64,000 nucleotides of DNA from Naasia sp. SYSU D00948 (GCF_017916515.1 NZ_JAFMTA010000001.1:992001-1056000), one strand, 5' to 3'. Positions 7,846-16,955 are shown, numbered from the stretch's first letter. Notes: generated from the letters alone by a model not told the origin. Numbers and translations: made by a program.

Positions 7846-9169
7846 GCGCCGCCTCCCTCAGTCGGGCGGCGAGGTCGCCGAGCCGGCGCCACGAGAGCGC
7901 GACCGGAGCCGGCTCATCGATGCCCTGCTGGAGGAAGGCCGTGATCTCCGCATCCAGGTCCAGGACCGCGTCGACGAGCGGGCTCGCCCCCCGCGCGTAG
8001 GCCCCGACGTCGAGGAGGTCCTGCACGTCGCGCCGGGCGGCGAGGCCCTGCCGGAGCGCCCGCGCGGCGGCGAGCTGCTCGGGCCGGCACACCTTCCCCG
8101 CCACGCGCGACACCGAGCTCAGCACGTCGACGCTCGGGAAGTGCCCGGCCGACGCCAGCCGTCGATCCAGGGTGATGTGGCCGTCGAGGATCGAGCGGGC
8201 CGTGTCGGCGATCGGCTCGTTGTGGTCGTCGCCGTCGACGAGCACCGTGTACACGCCCGTCACGGATCCGCGCTCGCCCGTGCCCGCGCGCTCGAGCAGC
8301 CGCGCGAGAAGGCCGAACACGGAGGGCGGGTAGCCGCGCGTCGCCGGGGGCTCCCCCACCGCCAGGCCGATCTCGCGCTGCGCCATCGCCACACGGGTCA
8401 GCGAATCCATCATGAGGACCGCGTGCGCCCCCTCCTCGCGGAACGACTCGGCGATGCGGGTGGCGGTGAAGGCCGCCCGGACGCGCAGCAGGGCCGGCTG
8501 GTCCGCGGTCGACACGATGACGACGGACCGGCGCAGGCCGGCCTCGCCGAGGTCGTCCTCCAGGAACTCGCGGACCTCCCGTCCGCGCTCTCCGATGAGC
8601 GCGATCACCGAGACCTCAGCGTCGGTGCCGCGCGCGATCATCGACAGCAGCGACGACTTGCCGACGCCGGATCCGGCGAAGAGGCCGATGCGCTGCCCGA
8701 GGCCGACGGTGGTGAGGGTGTCGAGCACCCGCACTCCGAGGGGCAGTGCGGCGTCGACACGGGCTCGGTGCAGTGCGGACGGCGGCTCGTTGTCGATGGG
8801 GACCGTGCGCGCGGCGCGCAGCGGCCCCAGCCCGTCGATCGGGCGTCCCGTCGCGTCGAGGACGCGGCCGAGGAGGGCGGAGCCGACCGGGACGCGCATG
8901 TGAGTGCGGGTGGAGCGGACGGGAGCGCCGGCGGGGATGCCGTCGAGGGGGTCGAGCGGCATCACAGTGAGGCCGCTGCCGTCGACCGCGACGACCTCCG
9001 CCCGCGCACCCCGCTCGCCGACCAGCAGGAGATCGCCGATCGCGCCGGGCAGACCCCGGATTTCGGCGCCGACGCCGGCGATGGACGCCACGACGCCCCC
9101 GCGCTCGGGGGCGGCCGCGCGGAGCACGTCGTCGAGCGCGGCGGGACGCCGCGTCAGTGCCGCCGTCAC
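7838..9169 (-). CDS. fliI: Flagellar protein export ATPase FliI
   Basis: FliI is the hexameric ATPase that helps drive export of rod, hook and filament subunits. The 443-aa protein is related to F1-ATPase beta: Walker A GLFAGSGVGKSS at about 162-173, then IALIGERGREVREFLED, then Walker B VLMMDSLTRVAMAQREI. The FliI-specific ADYPSV-like segment appears as GHFPSVDVLSSVSRV. It overlaps fliH upstream and fliJ downstream by 4 and 8 nt. Confidence 0.96.
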   Translation of the reverse strand: MTAALTRRPAALDDVLRAAAPERGGVVASIAGVGAEIRGLPGAIGDLLLVGERGARAEVVAVDGSGLTVMPLDPLDGIPAGAPVRSTRTHMRVPVGSALLGRVLDATGRPIDGLGPLRAARTVPIDNEPPSALHRARVDAALPLGVRVLDTLTTVGLGQRIGLFAGSGVGKSSLLSMIARGTDAEVSVIALIGERGREVREFLEDDLGEAGLRRSVVIVSTADQPALLRVRAAFTATRIAESFREEGAHAVLMMDSLTRVAMAQREIGLAVGEPPATRGYPPSVFGLLARLLERAGTGERGSVTGVYTVLVDGDDHNEPIADTARSILDGHITLDRRLASAGHFPSVDVLSSVSRVAGKVCRPEQLAAARALRQGLAARRDVQDLLDVGAYARGASPLVDAVLDLDAEITAFLQQGIDEPAPVALSWRRLGDLAARLREAAHG

Positions 9170-9756
9170 CGCAGGACCTGGAGGGCGGCCCGGGCGCGCT
9201 CGAGGGCGGCGCCGACGCGGGCGTCGAGCACACCGTCCGGCAGGTCCACGACCGCATCGCCGGGGCGCAGCGAGGGATCCGGCACCACGGTCACGTCCCC
9301 GATGGACGGGCCGGCGAGCTCGGCGTCGGCGGGGGCCAGGCGGACGCGCAGCGGCGAGGAGCCGGCCGCGGCCGCGAGGACGCGGCGGACGCGGGCGAGG
9401 GGTGCATCGGGGCGCTCGTCCAGCTCGCGGAGCAGGAGGGCTTCGGCGAGCTCGACCGCGGCGGAGAGCAGTGCGGCGTCGGCCTCCGCGAGCACCGGCG
9501 CCGTGGCGGCCGCCAGCTGCGCCGCGCCAGCGGAGAGCGCCGCCGCCGCCGACTGGATGCGCGCACGACCGTCGGTGAGCACGCGGTCGTGCTCCGCCTG
9601 GCGAGCCGCGCGCTCGCTCTCGAGCGTCGCGGCCGCCTCTCGGCGGCCCGCGGCGTACCCGGCGGCGTGCCCCTGGATCCGCGCGCGCTCCTCGATGCCG
9701 CGCGCAGCGTCGTCCCGCAGGACGGGGTAGGCGAGGGGAGCGAAGTCAGTCGACAT
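9166..9756 (-). CDS. fliH: Flagellar assembly protein FliH
   Basis: FliH is the peripheral stalk that holds FliI and connects it to the C-ring. The 196-aa product has an alpha-helical Ala/Glu/Arg-rich N-terminal half with Gly-containing repeats (IQGHAAGYAAGRREAAATL). Its C-terminal domain resembles V/F-ATPase subunit E/delta (VRLAPADAEL, then VDLPDGVLDARVGAALERA). The ATG at 9756 lies inside the fliG 3' end (11-bp overlap). Identity is low, but position and architecture are convincing. Confidence 0.85.
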   Translation of the reverse strand: MSTDFAPLAYPVLRDDAARGIEERARIQGHAAGYAAGRREAAATLESERAARQAEHDRVLTDGRARIQSAAAALSAGAAQLAAATAPVLAEADAALLSAAVELAEALLLRELDERPDAPLARVRRVLAAAAGSSPLRVRLAPADAELAGPSIGDVTVVPDPSLRPGDAVVDLPDGVLDARVGAALERARAALQVLR

Positions 9757-10756
9757 ACTCCTCCTCCTCCGCGCTGCGGTGGACGGTGATCGTGCCGGAG
9801 GCCTCGAGGTCGCGGATCGCGCGGACCACCTGGCTGCGCGCCTCGTCGACCTGTCCCTTGAGGACGCGGCCGAGCAGCTGGCTCTCCTCGTCGAGCATCG
9901 TGCGGTTGCGCTCGGACATGTTGCCGCGGATCGTGTCGACGACCTGCTGGCTGGCACCCTTCATCGCGATCGCGAGCATCGCCGGGTCGAGACTGCGCAG
10001 CACCTGCTGGACGTCCCGCTCCTCGAGGGTGACGATGTCGTCGAAGCCGAGCATCCGCGACCGGACCTGCTCCGCGAGCTCGCCGTCCCGCTCGTCGAGC
10101 GCCGCGAGCAGGTCCCGCTCGGTGGCGGCGTCCGACCGCTTGATGATGTCGACGAGCGGCTGGAGCCCGCCCGAGGCCTGCACCTTCTCCTGCGGAAGGA
10201 CGATCGCCCGCGCGCGCTGCTTCAGCACGGCGGTGACGATGCTGACCGCCTCAGGGGTCGGGGTCCCCATGGTGGCGATGGCCTGGGCGACGTCCACCCG
10301 GACGACGGGATCGAGCCGTGCGAGCACGGCGGACGCGAGGTCGGTGCGGAGCCTCGTGAGGACGAACGCGATGGTGTCGGGCAGCTCGCCGTCGAGCAGG
10401 GACGAGACCTGGACCGCGTCCGCCCCGTCGAGGAACTCGAAGCTCGACCCCGCCTCGAGGCGCTCCAGGAGTCCCTGGGCGCGGTCCGCGCCGAAGGACG
10501 CCTCCAGGAGGCCGGCCGCGAAGTCGCGGCCTCCGCGGGCGTTCGCGGAGCGGCCGGTGCTGCGCTCGCTGAACTCGCGGATCGCCGACTCCGCGGTGCC
10601 CGCGTCCACGTTGCGCAGGCGCACGATCTCGGCCGCGATCTCCTCGGCCTCCTGCTCGCTGAACTGCCGCATGACGACGGCGGCGTGCTCCCTGCTGAGG
10701 TTCATCAGCACGAGAGCCGCCTTCTGCGTCCCGGTCAGGGTGCGGGGCGAGCTCAC
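9746..10756 (-). CDS. fliG: Flagellar motor switch protein FliG
   Basis: FliG forms the upper C-ring and receives torque from MotA. The 336-aa protein starts with the typical TGTQKAALVLMNLSREHAAVV, has the middle domain, and ends with the C-terminal torque helix domain (FDDIVTLEERDVQQVLRSLD, then AIAMKGASQQVVDTIRGNMS), where charged residues interact with MotA. It overlaps fliF by 4 nt and fliH by 11 nt. Confidence 0.96.
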   Translation of the reverse strand: MSSPRTLTGTQKAALVLMNLSREHAAVVMRQFSEQEAEEIAAEIVRLRNVDAGTAESAIREFSERSTGRSANARGGRDFAAGLLEASFGADRAQGLLERLEAGSSFEFLDGADAVQVSSLLDGELPDTIAFVLTRLRTDLASAVLARLDPVVRVDVAQAIATMGTPTPEAVSIVTAVLKQRARAIVLPQEKVQASGGLQPLVDIIKRSDAATERDLLAALDERDGELAEQVRSRMLGFDDIVTLEERDVQQVLRSLDPAMLAIAMKGASQQVVDTIRGNMSERNRTMLDEESQLLGRVLKGQVDEARSQVVRAIRDLEASGTITVHRSAEEEEYVD

Positions 10757-12375
10757 ACGGCCTGCCGATCATCCATGAGCGCCCGCAGGTAGTCCGCGGT
10801 CTTGCCGGGGTCGCTGCCGGCGAGGGCGTTGATGTCCGCCTGGATGCGCTCGAACTCGCTCGGCGCTTGAGAGGCGAGAGGGCCGAGAGGCACGGTCGGG
10901 AGGTCGCCGAGCTGGGGCGGGGTGGCCCCGGGCGCGAGGGGCCAGGCGACCGCCGCCGCCGGGTCCAGGCCGGGCGGGCGGCCGTCCCCTGCCGGCGCGA
11001 CCGGCAGGGCGCCGACGTCCAGGGGCTCCGGGCGGCGGCGGGCGCGCTTGCGGAGGAGCACGAGCGCGACGATGAGCACGACGGTCACCGCCAGGACGAG
11101 CGCGGCGATCGTGATGGTCCGCAGCAGGGTCTCCTGCTGCTCGGCCGCCTCGGCCTCCTGCAGTGCCTGCGCTGCCCGGTCGGCGGTCGAGGTCGAGAAC
11201 GACGCCGCTTCGACGGTGATCTGGTCGCCGCGGTTCGGCTGGATGCCCGCCGCGGCCGACACGAGGTTCGAGATCGTCTGCTCGTTGATGTTCGTCACGG
11301 CATCGGAGTTGACGGCGACCGACACCGTCTGCCGGGAGATCGCCCCCGCGGGGATCTCGGTCGTCTCCGTCACCTTGTCGACCGCGTTGTTCCTCGTCTC
11401 GGACTCGTTGACGTAGCTGCCGTCGCCCTCGCCGGAGGGGACTGCGATGTTGTCCGGGCCGAGGACGCCGGTGGACGCGTTCCCGCTGCCGCTGTAGGAC
11501 TCGGTCGTGCTGGTCTCGCTGAGCGCGGGCGCGCCCTCCGGGACCGTGTAGCTCTCCTCGACGCGCTGGGCGGACTCGTTGCTCACGACGGCGTTGACCA
11601 CGACGGTCGAGTTGCCCGGGCCGACGACCTGGTCGAGCATCGCCTGCACGGTCTGGCGCACGCGCTGCTCGTAGTCGCTCGCCTGCGCCGACGCGTCGCC
11701 CACCGTGCCCTCGCCGACGACCGAGAGCAGGGTGCCCCGGGAGTCGACGACGGAGACGTTCTCGGGCAGGAGCCCGTCGACGGCGGCGGAGGTGAGATGC
11801 ACGATCGCCTGGACCTGCTCCTCCGACAGCGTGCCGGAGGTCTCGAGGAACACCGAGGCGGTCGGGTCGACCTGCTCGGAGACGAAGACGCTCTCCTCCG
11901 GGATCGCGAGCTGCACCGAGGCGGCCTTGACGCCGCGGATGGCCGAGATCGTGGAGGACAGCTCGCCCTCGATCGCCCGCTTGTACGTGACGTCCTGCTG
12001 GAACTCGCTCGCCGTCACGCCCATGTCGTCGAGGAGTTGGTAGCCGCTCGTGCCCTCGGTCGGCAGGCCCGCGGCCGCCGCCGCGATGCGCTCCTGGTCC
12101 ACCTTGTCGGCGGGCACGAGGATGGTCGATCCGCCGTCGGCGAGCTGGTAGTCGACGCCGTCCGCCTCGAGCTGATCGACGATCGCGCTGGCGTCCTCGC
12201 CGGACAGGCCCGAGAAGAGGGGCGAGTAGCGGGGCTGCGCGATCCACGCCGTGAGCGCCGCGCCGCCCAGGACGAGCACGGCGACGCCGATGAGGGCGAG
12301 GGTGCGCTGGGCGATGGTGAACTCGCGGATCGCACCGACCAGACGCGAGAGCGCGGAGGAGACCTGGGTCGGCAT
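10753..12375 (-). CDS. fliF: Flagellar MS-ring protein FliF
   Basis: FliF builds the membrane MS-ring on which the flagellum is assembled. The 540-aa protein has a first membrane helix at about 27-47. It then has the secretin-like ring-building domains with YSPLFSGLSGEDASAIVDQL near 51-70 and the YKRAIEGELSSTISAIRGVK motif. A second helix lies near 420-442, followed by a cytoplasmic tail ending with the FliG-binding helix (EFERIQADINALAG). It starts directly on the fliE stop and overlaps fliG by 4 nt. Confidence 0.96.
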   Translation of the reverse strand: MPTQVSSALSRLVGAIREFTIAQRTLALIGVAVLVLGGAALTAWIAQPRYSPLFSGLSGEDASAIVDQLEADGVDYQLADGGSTILVPADKVDQERIAAAAAGLPTEGTSGYQLLDDMGVTASEFQQDVTYKRAIEGELSSTISAIRGVKAASVQLAIPEESVFVSEQVDPTASVFLETSGTLSEEQVQAIVHLTSAAVDGLLPENVSVVDSRGTLLSVVGEGTVGDASAQASDYEQRVRQTVQAMLDQVVGPGNSTVVVNAVVSNESAQRVEESYTVPEGAPALSETSTTESYSGSGNASTGVLGPDNIAVPSGEGDGSYVNESETRNNAVDKVTETTEIPAGAISRQTVSVAVNSDAVTNINEQTISNLVSAAAGIQPNRGDQITVEAASFSTSTADRAAQALQEAEAAEQQETLLRTITIAALVLAVTVVLIVALVLLRKRARRRPEPLDVGALPVAPAGDGRPPGLDPAAAVAWPLAPGATPPQLGDLPTVPLGPLASQAPSEFERIQADINALAGSDPGKTADYLRALMDDRQAV

Positions 12376-12680
12376 CAGGCCTGCATCCTCATGATCTCGT
12401 TGAACGCCTCGACGCCCCTGTTGCGGACCGTGGAGACCAGCTCGAGGGTGACCGCGGCCCGGGTCGAGGCGATCGTCGCCTGGTGGATGTCGTTGAGGTC
12501 ACCGGTGACGGCCGCGACCGCCAGCTGACTCGAGGCCTGCTGGACGTTCTGCAGGTTCTCGACTGCGGACGTGAGCACATCGCCGAACGCAGTGGCGGAG
12601 GGGGCCCCCACTCGCGCTGCCGCGGTCGCGGGGAAGGCGGAGGAGACGCCGGAGACGCCGGAGATCCCGGGAACGGGCAT
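12375..12680 (-). CDS. fliE: Flagellar hook-basal body protein FliE
   Basis: FliE joins the MS-ring to the rod and is among the first exported subunits. The 101-aa product has the family core FGDVLTSAVENLQNVQQASS, then DLNDIHQATIASTRAAVTLE, and ends VRNRGVEAFNEIMRMQ, which is diagnostic. It is tightly packed between flgC and fliF, sharing single bases with both. Confidence 0.94.
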   Translation of the reverse strand: MPVPGISGVSGVSSAFPATAAARVGAPSATAFGDVLTSAVENLQNVQQASSQLAVAAVTGDLNDIHQATIASTRAAVTLELVSTVRNRGVEAFNEIMRMQA

Positions 12681-13072
12681 CAGGACCTCCCGATCTGCAG
12701 CGCGGCCTCGTAGGTGCTCTTCGCGCGGTCCACCACGGCCGCGTTGGCCTCGTAGCCGCGCTGGGCCATGATCAGGCTGCTCATCTGCTGCGAGAGGTCG
12801 ATGTCCGGCAGCCGGACCATCCCCTCCGCGTCCGCGAGCGGGCTGGTGGGGTCGTAGGCGAGCCGGCCCTCCGCGCTGCCGAGGGTCGTGCCGGCGACGT
12901 TCACCCCGCCGTTCCGCTCGTTGGCGCGGGCGATGACGAAGCGCTCCTGGAAGGCGGCGTCAGCGGTCGAGGTCGCCGTGTTGATGTTGGCGAGGTTGTC
13001 GGAGATCGCGTCGAGCCACTTGCGGTGGACGGTGAGGGCGGAGCCGGCGATGCCGATGGCGTCGAAGGTCAT
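12680..13072 (-). CDS. flgC: Flagellar basal-body rod protein FlgC
   Basis: FlgC is a proximal rod subunit. The 130-aa protein begins FDAIGIAGSALTVHRKWLDA with the rod motif DNLANINTATS, and ends with the conserved helix DIDLSQQMSSLIMAQRGYEA. Length and motifs are standard. It touches flgB upstream and fliE downstream without gaps. Confidence 0.95.
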   Translation of the reverse strand: MTFDAIGIAGSALTVHRKWLDAISDNLANINTATSTADAAFQERFVIARANERNGGVNVAGTTLGSAEGRLAYDPTSPLADAEGMVRLPDIDLSQQMSSLIMAQRGYEANAAVVDRAKSTYEAALQIGRS

Positions 13073-13413
13073 CAGCTCGTCCTCATCGCCGTGCGCGCGG
13101 AGGTGAACTCGCCCTCGACCGCCCGTGCCGCGAACTGGTACCGCAGGACGGTGTCGATGTTGGAGAGCGTCTCGGTGTCAAGGTTGACGTTGTTGCCCTC
13201 GGTGTTCGTCGGCTCGAGCGAGAGCTTCGTCGTGATCGCGGCAGTGCCGCCGCCGCGGGCGACGCTCGTCGCGAGCGCGTCCTCGAACTGCACCCGCTTC
13301 GCCTGGTAGCCGGGCGTGTTGACGTTCGCGATGTTGTCCGCGATGGCGCGCTGCCGCGCGGACAGACCCGTCAGCGCGGTGGTGAGCGCAGTGGTCGTGA
13401 GCGAATCGAACAC
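13072..13413 (-). CDS. flgB: Flagellar basal-body rod protein FlgB
   Basis: FlgB is a proximal rod subunit and the first gene of a twelve-gene minus-strand operon that ends with flgE. The 113-aa product contains the rod motif ADNIANVNTPGYQAKRVQFE at residues 25-44 and a C-terminal helical segment (ALRYQF-like, here VLRYQFAARAVEGEF). A good sigma-28-like promoter lies about 80-105 bp upstream. Confidence 0.95.
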   Translation of the reverse strand: MFDSLTTTALTTALTGLSARQRAIADNIANVNTPGYQAKRVQFEDALATSVARGGGTAAITTKLSLEPTNTEGNNVNLDTETLSNIDTVLRYQFAARAVEGEFTSARTAMRTS

Positions 13414-13491
13414 GTCGTCGTCCTGTCGGAGGTTCAGGAGGCGGCGGCCGATCCGTGGCCGAGGGAACGAGCGATCCGTGCTCTCTGGGTG

Positions 13492-13518
13492 CTATCGGCC
13501 CTCTCGGGTCGAACGGTA
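13492..13518 (-). promoter_or_regulatory. Sigma-28-type promoter of the flgB operon
   Basis: On the minus strand TACCGTTC, an exact 11-nt spacer and GCCGATAG match the sigma-28 layout (TAAAGTTT-N11-GCCGATAA). The -10 is at 13492-13499, about 80 bp before flgB. The same 8-bp -10 element occurs only two other times in the window, both in flagellar intergenic regions and on the same strand. Confidence 0.72.
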
Positions 13519-13532
13519 AGGACGAGGTTCAC

Positions 13533-13563
13533 CCCCCGATGTGGTCACCCCCGATGTGGTCAC
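13533..13563. repeat. 15-bp direct repeat at the 3' end of the fliT-like gene
   Basis: GATGTGGTCAC with flanking C-runs occurs twice at a 15-bp period (13538 and 13553). Each copy carries a minus-strand TGA, and the one nearer the gene is the stop of the fliT-like frame. Confidence 0.7.
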
Positions 13564-13829
13564 GCGACGGTGTCGATGTACGCCGGCCCCTCATCGGGGC
13601 GCCGGCTCTGCGGCCGGCGCAGGGTCGCGAGCTCGTCGCGCAGGCGCTGCAGCTGCTCCTCGACCCCTGCGATGGCGGCGAGCTGGGCGGCCACGAGGGC
13701 TCGCGCCCGGGGACCGAGCTCCACCGGGAGCGGTGCGAGCCCGGTGGGCGGCGCCCAGTCCTCACGGGCACCGACGGCGAGCCGGCGCTCGAGGTCGTCG
13801 AGCACGGCCGGCCACTCGTTCTCAGGCAA
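13560..13829 (-). CDS. FliT-like flagellar chaperone candidate
   Basis: This gives an 89-aa helical, charged protein with no clear motif. It directly follows fliS with an 8-bp overlap, where a FliT-type chaperone for FliD commonly lies. The C-terminal third (LQRLRDELATLRRP) is coiled-coil-like. The frame begins with TTG at 13829 without a strong ribosome binding site; an in-frame GTG seven codons later is an alternative. The function is inferred from position and size only. Confidence 0.55.
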   Translation of the reverse strand: MPENEWPAVLDDLERRLAVGAREDWAPPTGLAPLPVELGPRARALVAAQLAAIAGVEEQLQRLRDELATLRRPQSRRPDEGPAYIDTVA

Positions 13830-14235
13830 GGACCTGGCCGAGGCCCTGGTAGGCGGGAGCGGGCGTCTCGGCGGCCGCCTCGTGCCACGCAGCGCGCAGC
13901 GGCTCGAGGAGCGCGATGCACTCCCGGGTGCGGGCGGGGTCCTTGTACACGTTCGCGCTGACCAGGGACCGGCTCACGAACTGGTAGAGCGCGAGCAGGT
14001 TCGGCCCGCCCTCCCAGAGGTCCGGCTTCAGGGATGACGTGAGCTCCGCGACGATGTCCTGGGCGTGCAGCAGGTTCTGCGCGGCGACCGTCCAGTTCTG
14101 CGCCCCCTGCGCCGCCTCCGCGCGGTGCAGGTCGAGCAGGAGCCGGTCGTAGAGCATCGTGAGCAGCCGGGCCGGGGATGCGGAGAGCACGGCGTCGCGG
14201 TTGTAGGCGGCGCGGGCGGCGGCGAGATCGTTCAT
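13822..14235 (-). CDS. fliS: Flagellin-specific chaperone FliS
   Basis: FliS binds the C-terminus of flagellin to prevent premature assembly and, in Gram-positive bacteria, also contacts FliW. The 137-aa protein has the FliS pattern: a start with AAYNRDAVLSASPARLLTML, then DRLLLDLHRAEAA, then NVYKDPARTRECIALLEPLR. It starts one base after the fliD stop, so coupling with fliD is likely. Confidence 0.93.
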   Translation of the reverse strand: MNDLAAARAAYNRDAVLSASPARLLTMLYDRLLLDLHRAEAAQGAQNWTVAAQNLLHAQDIVAELTSSLKPDLWEGGPNLLALYQFVSRSLVSANVYKDPARTRECIALLEPLRAAWHEAAAETPAPAYQGLGQVLA

Positions 14236-14236
14236 G

Positions 14237-15619
14237 TCAACTGCTCTTCGTGAGTGAGCTCAGCTGCGAGGTGAGCCAGGTGGACTGGGATTGGAGGGTG
14301 CCGAGGGCCGTCTCGAGCGCGGTGTACGTCTTCTGCAGGGTCTCCCGCCGCAGGGCGAGACGGGTGTCCCATGACGAGATCTGCTCGTTGAGGGTCTTGA
14401 TCGCCGCATCCTGGCCGGTGATCTTGCCCGTGAGGTAGCCGTCGTACTGGTCGGCCGCCTCGGTGGCAGCCTTCTCGACGCGGCCGGCGATCGTGCTCAA
14501 CATCGCCGCCGTCGCCTGCGGGTCCTCGGCCAGCGCCTTGCGGAACTTCTCCGCGTCGAAGGCGACCGTGCCGTCGCGCGTGACGCTGATCCCGATGCTG
14601 CTCGGCGATGCGCCGGCCACGGGATCGGTCGCCGCCCGGAGCAGCGAGTCCTTGAGCTGGCGGGTCGTGCTGTCCCCGGCGAGCGAACCGCCCTTGACCA
14701 CCGAGCGGCCGGCGGAGTCGGTCGTGGTGGAGACGGAGGTCTTGCTCGCGATGGAGGAGAAGAGGCTCGCCAGACTGGACACCAGCTTGGCGGCGACGTC
14801 GGATGCCGCAGTCGTGTTGCGCGTCACGCCGATGGTGACGGGCGTGGTCTCCACCGCGGACACGGTCACGTCGAGCCCCGGCACCAGGCCGCCGAAGGTG
14901 TTGGTCGGCGACGTGATGGTCTGGGCGGCTGCGGTTCCGCCCCAGAGAGTGATCGAGGCGTCTCGTGCGGTGGCCACGATGGCGGCTCCGGTCTCGGTGG
15001 AGAGGTCGACGGACGCGCCGCCCGTGCCGATTCCGGCGGCGGTTCCGCGGAAGATCTGGAAGGCGCCGGCTGCCCCGGTCTCGTCGGAGGTGATCTGCAG
15101 CCGGTACAGCTGAGTCCCGTCGGCGTCGGTGCCGGCGGCGACCTGGACGGCGCTGACCCCGGCGTCCGCCGCATTGATCGCGCCGGCGACGTCGGCGAGG
15201 GAGGTCGACGAGGCCGTCACCTCGGTGGTCGTGCCGTCCTTGGCACGGATCGTGAGGACGGGAGGGGATTCCTGCCACACGGTCATCGCCTTGCTGACCA
15301 CGCTGTGGCCCTGCGCGGTCTGCCCGACGGTGAAGCTGATGCCCGAGCTGGACGCCTTCGTCGCCGTGGCGGTGACGCTCGTCGCGCTGCTCTTCGCCGT
15401 GAAGAGGTCGAGCGACCCGGCCGTCGCGGCGGCCTTCGCGGCGTCGCGGATCAGCGCGGTCGCCGTGTTGAGCGACCGGAGGTCGTTCGCGAAGGTCGTC
15501 GTCGTCGTGAGGCGGCCCTTGAGCAGCGTCTGCGGCTGTGCCTCGAGCTGCATGAGCTGCGAGATGATCGTCGTGGTGTCGAGGCCGCTGATGAGCCCGT
15601 CGATCCCCAGTGCCGCCAT
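14237..15619 (-). CDS. fliD: Flagellar filament capping protein FliD
   Basis: FliD forms the cap under which flagellin polymerises. The 460-aa protein begins LGIDGLISGLDTTTIISQLM, the FliD N-terminal signature, and ends with the C-terminal coiled-coil region (ISSWDTRLALRRETLQKTYT, then LGTLQSQSTWLTSQLSSL). The centre is Ala/Thr-rich and variable, as usual. It lies downstream of fliC, separated by the fliC terminator, and is followed at once by fliS. Confidence 0.95.
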   Translation of the reverse strand: MAALGIDGLISGLDTTTIISQLMQLEAQPQTLLKGRLTTTTTFANDLRSLNTATALIRDAAKAAATAGSLDLFTAKSSATSVTATATKASSSGISFTVGQTAQGHSVVSKAMTVWQESPPVLTIRAKDGTTTEVTASSTSLADVAGAINAADAGVSAVQVAAGTDADGTQLYRLQITSDETGAAGAFQIFRGTAAGIGTGGASVDLSTETGAAIVATARDASITLWGGTAAAQTITSPTNTFGGLVPGLDVTVSAVETTPVTIGVTRNTTAASDVAAKLVSSLASLFSSIASKTSVSTTTDSAGRSVVKGGSLAGDSTTRQLKDSLLRAATDPVAGASPSSIGISVTRDGTVAFDAEKFRKALAEDPQATAAMLSTIAGRVEKAATEAADQYDGYLTGKITGQDAAIKTLNEQISSWDTRLALRRETLQKTYTALETALGTLQSQSTWLTSQLSSLTKSS

Positions 15620-15654
15620 CGTCCCTCCCCTGCCGATCAGTCGAATGAGGTGCG

Positions 15655-15692
15655 CCGAAGGCGCGGCTCCCTCTCAGGAGCCGCGCCTCCGG
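15655..15692 (-). terminator. Terminator hairpin after fliC
   Basis: A perfect 11-bp stem GGCGCGGCTCC/GGAGCCGCGCC with a 6-nt loop (core 15660-15687), extended by a CCG/CGG clamp, lies just past the fliC stop. It would end most flagellin transcripts before fliD and so allow a high flagellin-to-cap ratio. No U-run follows. Confidence 0.75.
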
Positions 15693-15703
15693 CCGGTGAT
15701 CTG

Positions 15704-16897
15704 CTAGCCCTGCAGGAGCTGCAGCGCGAGCTGCGGGGCGGAGTTCGCCTGCGCCAGCATCGCGGTGCCGCTCTGGCTCAGGATCTGAGCGCGGGTGTAG
15801 TTGACCATCTCCGACGCCATGTCGACGTCGGTGATGCGGCTCTTCGACGCCGACAGGTTCTCGATCGCGACCGAGATGTTGGAGATCGCGTAGTCGAACC
15901 GGTTCTGCACGGCACCGAGGTCCGCGCGAGCGGTCGACACCTTCTTGAGCTCGGCGTCGATCTTGTTGATCGCCGTCTGAGCGTCGGTCGCGTTGTCGAA
16001 GCTGATCCCGGTCGTGGCGGTCGCCGGGGTTCCGGCCCCACCCAGCTTGGTCTGGGTGTCCGCGTCGGCGGACACGGTGCCGCCGTCGAGCGCCTTGATC
16101 GTGATGCCCTTCGGCAGCTTGTCGCCCGTGGTCTCGTAGTCGACGACCGCCGTGAACTTGGCCGCGAACTCCGAGTTGCTGTTGAGCGACTCGGCGAGGC
16201 CGGCGTAGCTCGTCGGCGCCGAGCCGAGGGTGACCGTGACCGCGTTCGTCGACGTGCCGTCCGTCGAGGTGGTGCTCGACTGGAACACGAGCTGACCGGT
16301 GACGGCGGCGAGGTCGTCCGACGCGATGGCCCACGAGGTGCCACCCGTCGCGGCCCCGGTGCTGAGGTTGGTCGCGGACTGAACGAGGTTCGCACCGCCC
16401 AGCGACACCTTGATCTGGCTGTTCTCGTCGCCGCTCGCGCCGACCTGGAACGTGAGCTCCGAGCCGGCGGTGCCGCCGCCGTTGAGGAGCGTCCGGCCGT
16501 TGAAGTGGGTGGAGTTGCCGATGCGCTCGAGCTCGGCCACGAGGCTCGTGGCTTCCTTCGTGATCGCGTCGCGCGCGTCCTGCGTGTTCGAGTCGTTGCC
16601 CGCCTGGACCGCGAGGTCGCGCAGACGCTGCAGCACGGACTGCGCCTGGCCCAGCGCGCCTTCCGCGGTCTGCACGACCGAGATGCCGTCCTGCGCGTTG
16701 CGCGAGGCGACCTGCAGGCCGCCGATCTGCGCCTTCAGACCCTCCGAGATGACGAGGCCGGCGGCGTCGTCAGAGGCACGGTTGATCCGAAGACCGCTGG
16801 ACAGCTTCTCGAGCGACTTGCCGAGGCTGTTCTGCGTCGCCGTCAGGTTGCGGTACGTGTTGAGCGCACTGACGTTGGTGTTGATCTGCATCCCCAT
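15704..16897 (-). CDS. fliC: Flagellin
   Basis: This is the filament subunit. The 397-aa protein shows the conserved D0/D1 N-terminal region (MQINTNVSALNTYRNL, then LSSGLRINRASDDAAGL) and C-terminal region (NRFDYAISNISVAIENL, then QILSQSGTAMLAQANS). It ends in PQLALQLLQG, the segment FliS recognises. The central Thr/Gly-rich part is variable. A GGAGGAA ribosome binding site lies 6 nt before the ATG at 16897. A strong sigma-28-type promoter and a terminator flank it, so it is monocistronic. Confidence 0.97.
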   Translation of the reverse strand: MGMQINTNVSALNTYRNLTATQNSLGKSLEKLSSGLRINRASDDAAGLVISEGLKAQIGGLQVASRNAQDGISVVQTAEGALGQAQSVLQRLRDLAVQAGNDSNTQDARDAITKEATSLVAELERIGNSTHFNGRTLLNGGGTAGSELTFQVGASGDENSQIKVSLGGANLVQSATNLSTGAATGGTSWAIASDDLAAVTGQLVFQSSTTSTDGTSTNAVTVTLGSAPTSYAGLAESLNSNSEFAAKFTAVVDYETTGDKLPKGITIKALDGGTVSADADTQTKLGGAGTPATATTGISFDNATDAQTAINKIDAELKKVSTARADLGAVQNRFDYAISNISVAIENLSASKSRITDVDMASEMVNYTRAQILSQSGTAMLAQANSAPQLALQLLQG

Positions 16898-16955
16898 TGC
16901 ATTTCCTCCATGAGTAGGGTGTTGCGCCGGCCCTTCCGTGGTCCGACACGATCAC

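Noticed and set aside
5394-7892. A continuous 832-codon minus-strand frame across fliK and upstream genes
   Set aside because: Only the part from the ATG at 6743 matches FliK; the rest is a shadow of the NlpC/P60 and fliJ genes in another frame.
13560-13829. Firm call of FliT
   Set aside because: No sequence signature; only position and size support it, so it is kept as FliT-like without a gene symbol.
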